Source: CANHEE01 sp043777755 (lineage in GTDB: Bacteria > Bacteroidota > Bacteroidia > Chitinophagales > Saprospiraceae). Taken from it: a stretch of DNA of 10,161 nucleotides. Under the pieces are notes generated by a model. It ran no database searches, had not been told where the DNA came from, and saw only the letters and a program-made list of their open reading frames with translations. The stretch spans positions 1-10,161 of the forward strand of contig JAYWHK010000137.1 of NCBI GenBank assembly GCA_043777755.1, in the 5' to 3' direction. Below, one piece after another: positions 8,370 through 10,161 of this stretch. How positions within the stretch are numbered: position 1 is the first letter of the stretch; each line of letters starts with the position of its first letter. Made by a program: the position numbers and the translations under genes.

Positions 8370-8387
8370 TTGATTTTCAATATTTTA
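8370..8387. repeat. TTGATTTTCAA element, copy 2
   Basis: This 18-base sequence (TTGATTTTCAATATTTTA) is identical to the copy at 10113-10130 and matches 16 of 18 bases of the copy at 7960. Both perfect copies continue into similar ATATTTT-rich DNA, which makes a short match less surprising. Confidence 0.45.
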
Positions 8388-8543
8388 TGATATTTTTTTT
8401 ATAATATTTTAAAATATTACATGAAATTAGAGTTTATTATGTGACAAGGATTAATTCAATTATTTTTAATTAAATCAACTGATTCATTTGATTTGGCTCT
8501 ATTTTAATGTAACTGAATACAAGTAATAACATTAAAATTGTAG

Positions 8544-8582
8544 TGATTTTACAAAAATCATGATTCAAAACTTGATTTTGAA
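8544..8582. repeat. Two adjacent perfect hairpins beyond the terminator
   Basis: TGATTTT-ACA-AAAATCA (8544-8560) is a perfect 7-base stem with a 3-base loop. Three bases on, TTCAAAA-CTTGA-TTTTGAA (8564-8582) is a second perfect 7-base stem with a 5-base loop. They lie just past the intrinsic terminator at 8588-8621 in the direction of minus-strand transcription. They may be back-up terminators or operator dyads; the stems are AT-rich and weak. Confidence 0.4.
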
Positions 8583-8587
8583 GCGAT

Positions 8588-8621
8588 AAAAAAGTCCTGC
8601 CAATATTACTTGACAGAACTT
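8588..8621 (-). terminator. Intrinsic terminator of the small secreted-protein pseudogene
   Basis: Read on the minus strand, AAGTTCTGTCA pairs with TGGCAGGACTT over 11 positions (two of them G-T) around an 8-base loop. It runs straight into TTTTTT. It begins 28 bases after the TAG of the upstream pseudogene. Confidence 0.85.
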
Positions 8622-8625
8622 TTAC

Positions 8626-8646
8626 TATGAGAAATCAATTTTACCT
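8626..8646 (-). repeat. Duplicated 3'-flank element, copy A
   Basis: These 21 bases between the pseudogene stop and its terminator match 9147-9168 except for one extra T in a T-run. The following terminator hairpins are also similar, both containing a CTG...CAGGA(C/G)TT stem. This indicates a duplicated gene end rather than chance. Confidence 0.7.
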
Positions 8647-8649
8647 CTT

Positions 8650-9058
8650 CTATAATTTCATAATTTTTACTGGACTACATATTTTGGGCGGACAACAGGT
8701 CTTTATTAATACACTTACATCTTCTGTATCGTTACAACCCGTAACGCCTACCGTGTAACGAAATATATAAGTCCCATTTACAACACTATTTGGGTTAAAT
8801 GTTCCGTTGCTACTATCAAAAGCACCGTTGGGATTAGCTGATGTTGGTGCTAAACTCCAAGTGCCTCCCGTATCATTAATTTGTAATGTTACTGCTTAAA
8901 TTTAATGTATTTAATCCTGTATTGGCTTGACAAACACTCGCATTTGTACCAGTACCCGCATTAAGTACGGGTGGTTCGGTTAGCGTTATACAGCTCTGGG
9001 CAGTATTTTTATTTAATAAAAATAAATATAAAATACTGATAATTAATATTTTACGCAT
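8650..9058 (-). pseudogene. Small secreted Bacteroidota surface-type protein, split by a frameshift
   Basis: ATG 9058 opens with a clear signal peptide (MRKILIISILYLFLL, then NTAQ), followed by LTEPPVLNAGTG and CQANTGLNTLNLSS. This frame stops at 8876. The continuation, VTLQINDTGGTWSLAP, then NGTYIFRYTVGVTGCNDTEDV and a Cys/Pro-rich tail CCPPKICSPVKI, is in another frame from 8892 to TAG 8650. Skipping one base near 8893 joins 55 and 80 residues into a plausible 135-residue product. DTGGTWS and GTYxFRYTVG-type strands recur in Ig-like modules of Bacteroidota adhesins. The short length with a Cys-rich tail suggests that the start and end of a longer adhesin were joined by internal deletion; that is inference. 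The break may be a true mutation or a sequencing error. Function is unknown. Confidence 0.75.
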
Positions 9059-9067
9059 GATAATTAT

Positions 9068-9083
9068 TTTATTTATTTATTTA
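9068..9083. repeat. Tetranucleotide TTTA repeat (four units)
   Basis: Four perfect TTTA units lie 10-25 bases upstream of the ATG at 9058, in the leader of the frameshifted gene. Repeats of this kind can change length by slippage, but four units in AT-rich DNA is weak evidence. Confidence 0.5.
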
Positions 9084-9108
9084 ATTAATTTTATGTATCT
9101 TATTTTCT

Positions 9109-9145
9109 AAAAAGCAACTCCTGCCACTCTTTTGTAACAGGAGTT
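9109..9145 (-). terminator. Intrinsic terminator after the SdrB/SprB adhesin fragment
   Basis: On the minus strand AACTCCTGTTAC pairs with GTGGCAGGAGTT over 12 positions (two G-T) around a 6-base loop AAAAGA, then GCTTTTT. It starts 29 bases after the TAA at 9175 and separates that fragment from the next gene, whose ATG is at 9058. Confidence 0.88.
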
Positions 9146-9146
9146 T

Positions 9147-9168
9147 TATGAGAAATCAATTTTTACCT
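9147..9168 (-). repeat. Duplicated 3'-flank element, copy B
   Basis: This is the partner of 8626-8646, with one extra T. It lies between the stop of the adhesin fragment (9175) and its terminator. On the plus strand both copies begin ATGAGAAATCAATTTT, which creates false plus-strand ORF starts. Confidence 0.7.
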
Positions 9169-9174
9169 AATTTT

Positions 9175-10065
9175 TTACTGACATTTTTTCACACAACCAT
9201 TTGCATCTTTTACCGCTGGCTTGTAAGTTGTTGGTGTAAGACCATTGTATGTTTTTGTTGCTGCTGGTATAGGTGCATCAAAGCTAACACCATCATTGAT
9301 ACTGTACTGGAAAGGCGATGCGCCTACTACATTTTTAATTGTAATCGTCCCATTATTTGCTCCATTACAAGTGATACTTGTACTTTCCAAAATGAACGTT
9401 GGCAAAGCGTTGACCACCACTTTTATCTCTTGTACTGGGCGGCAGCCTCCACTCGCATCATTTGTCAAAATACCATATACATAATAAGTACCTGCCGTTG
9501 CGAAATCTGCACTGTTCCAAATGTAAGTGGCTGTGTATGGATTGCTCGCACCTGTTGGCGTGACCGTTGCCAATACATTTGTTCCTGCATAGACCGCTGC
9601 CAATTCTGTACTCGTTGGGCTTGCATTACTGGCGATTTGGTCGCTTGTGAATTTTACAAATTTGATACTATTCGCTCCGTTTATATCTGTATTTACTGTA
9701 ATGTTTGAACCTATACTTCCTAAACACAACGATATTGTGCTACTAGGAGTGATAATTTTTGGACATTGTACACCTGCATCTATCGTTAAGTTATCTCGTC
9801 CAATAGTACCCGAAGCTAAACTGCCATCTATTGGAATTACACCACTCAACCCATTTACGCCTGCATCGCTATCTGTTGCGGTCAATCCCGTCGTTGGCTT
9901 AGTAAATATTCTGCCTGTTGGTAACACAAATTGTACTTTGTAAGTACCCGTAAATAAACTATCAAACAGGTATTTGCCTGACGCACTGGTAGGCAAACTA
10001 TCTACTTTGGTAAATACTCCTGGACTAGTTTCCGATAATAAATATACTTTTACACCCGCTAATGG
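9175..10065 (-). pseudogene. Adhesin fragment: SdrD B-like + Ig-like + SprB repeat, no start codon
   Basis: The frame is open from 10065 (upstream stop TGA at 10066-10068) to TAA at 9175, 296 codons with no ATG; only a TTG at 9996 could start it. The first codons read PLAGVKVYLL, the middle of an SdrD B-like domain. The calcium-loop block (DxNxNGxQDxGE) that should precede it is missing, while SGKYLFDSLFTGTYKVQF and TDSDAG are present. An Ig-like segment follows (CPKIITPSSTISLC, TYIWNSADFATAGTYYVYG, VQEIKVVV). Next comes a SprB repeat (ITCNGANNGTITI, PFQYSIND, YKPAVKDANGC) ending abruptly at VKKCQ. There is no signal peptide and no sorting domain. It is best read as an internal remnant of a large adhesin related in type to the giant protein at 1-6378, joined to a terminator cassette. 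Expression is unlikely. Confidence 0.8.
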
Positions 10066-10161
10066 TCAATGTCATTAAGCTAAGGGAATCTGAATCTATA
10101 TTTTATAAATAATTGATTTTCAATATTTTAAATATTTTATAAATCTTCAAAATACTGTAAA
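10066..10161. other. AT-rich non-coding right edge
   Basis: No coding continuation of the adhesin fragment is visible in any minus-strand frame. The coding-like sequence stops sharply around 10065, and the flank beyond about 10085 is AT-rich. It contains a perfect copy of the TTGATTTTCAA element. Confidence 0.6.
10113..10130. repeat. TTGATTTTCAA element, copy 3
   Basis: This 18-base sequence is identical to 8370-8387. It lies about 50 bases upstream of the truncated adhesin frame in the direction of minus-strand transcription, similar to the distance of copy 1 from the haloperoxidase ATG. Confidence 0.45.

Larger units (their letters stand above)
7910..8587. other. Long AT-rich intergenic region
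   Basis: No supportable gene is found here on either strand. The region must hold the 5' leader and promoter of the haloperoxidase gene. A minus-strand TATATTTG (8103-8110) fits the Bacteroidota -7 consensus TAnnTTTG, but I find no matching -33 TTTG at normal spacing, so it is only a weak candidate. From about 8100 onwards the sequence is almost all A and T with many homopolymer runs. A short GC-rich island (CTCGAG and GCGCGC near 8010-8027) and a run of six G (8053-8058) stand out. Inverted repeats and repeated elements are listed separately. Confidence 0.7.

Noticed and set aside
8876..8896. Programmed ribosomal frameshift in the small secreted protein
   Set aside because: No slippery heptamer or convincing downstream structure is visible at the join; mutation or sequencing error is simpler.
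9148..9943. Several plus-strand open frames up to 186 codons, the first starting in ATGAGAAATC
   Set aside because: They are antisense to the SdrB/Ig/SprB fragment. Their Cys/Ile-rich peptides are shadows of Thr/Asn/Val-rich minus-strand codons, and the shared ATG comes from the duplicated 3' flank.

Overview
The window looks like a low-GC member of the Bacteroidota, probably from the gliding, adhesin-rich lineages (Cytophagales or Saprospiria type). The evidence is a combination typical of that phylum: SprB-type repeats, SdrD B-like domains, HYR-like and PKD-like modules in very large secreted proteins, a secreted vanadium-haloperoxidase-type PAP2 enzyme, and very AT-rich intergenic DNA. All supported genes lie on the minus strand, so the window is read from right to left. 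I see no credible plus-strand gene, RNA gene, insertion sequence or CRISPR array.

Right part (about 8590-10161): two damaged adhesin-type genes. The first (9175-10065) is an SdrD B-like / Ig-like / SprB fragment. It has no ATG, begins in the middle of a B domain and stops near the end of its SprB repeat. The second (8650-9058) encodes a small secreted protein split by a one-base frameshift. Each is followed by a strong intrinsic terminator, and the two 3' regions share an almost identical 21-22 base stretch, so they look like duplicated gene ends.

Middle (7910-8587): a long AT-rich region without genes. It holds several inverted repeats and two of three copies of a TTGATTTTCAA-centred element.

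Left part (1-7909): an apparently intact two-gene unit. It starts with a secreted vanadium-dependent haloperoxidase/PAP2 phosphatase (6515-7909) that keeps all seven vanadate-pocket residues. A giant modular surface protein follows, open for 2126 codons from an ATG at 6378 to the left edge, where it is cut. Its order is signal peptide, NHL/SMP-30-like beta-propeller, jelly-roll module, Cys-rich modules of unknown type, Ig/PKD-like domains, four HYR-like repeats, one SprB repeat, then four complete SdrD B-like domains and the start of a fifth. The C-terminus, where a type IX secretion sorting domain would be expected, lies outside the window.

The most notable points are the pairing of an exported haloperoxidase-type enzyme with a giant adhesin, a seven-residue N-terminal match between the two proteins that bears on the adhesin's true start, and the graveyard of related adhesin pieces with duplicated 3' ends just upstream.
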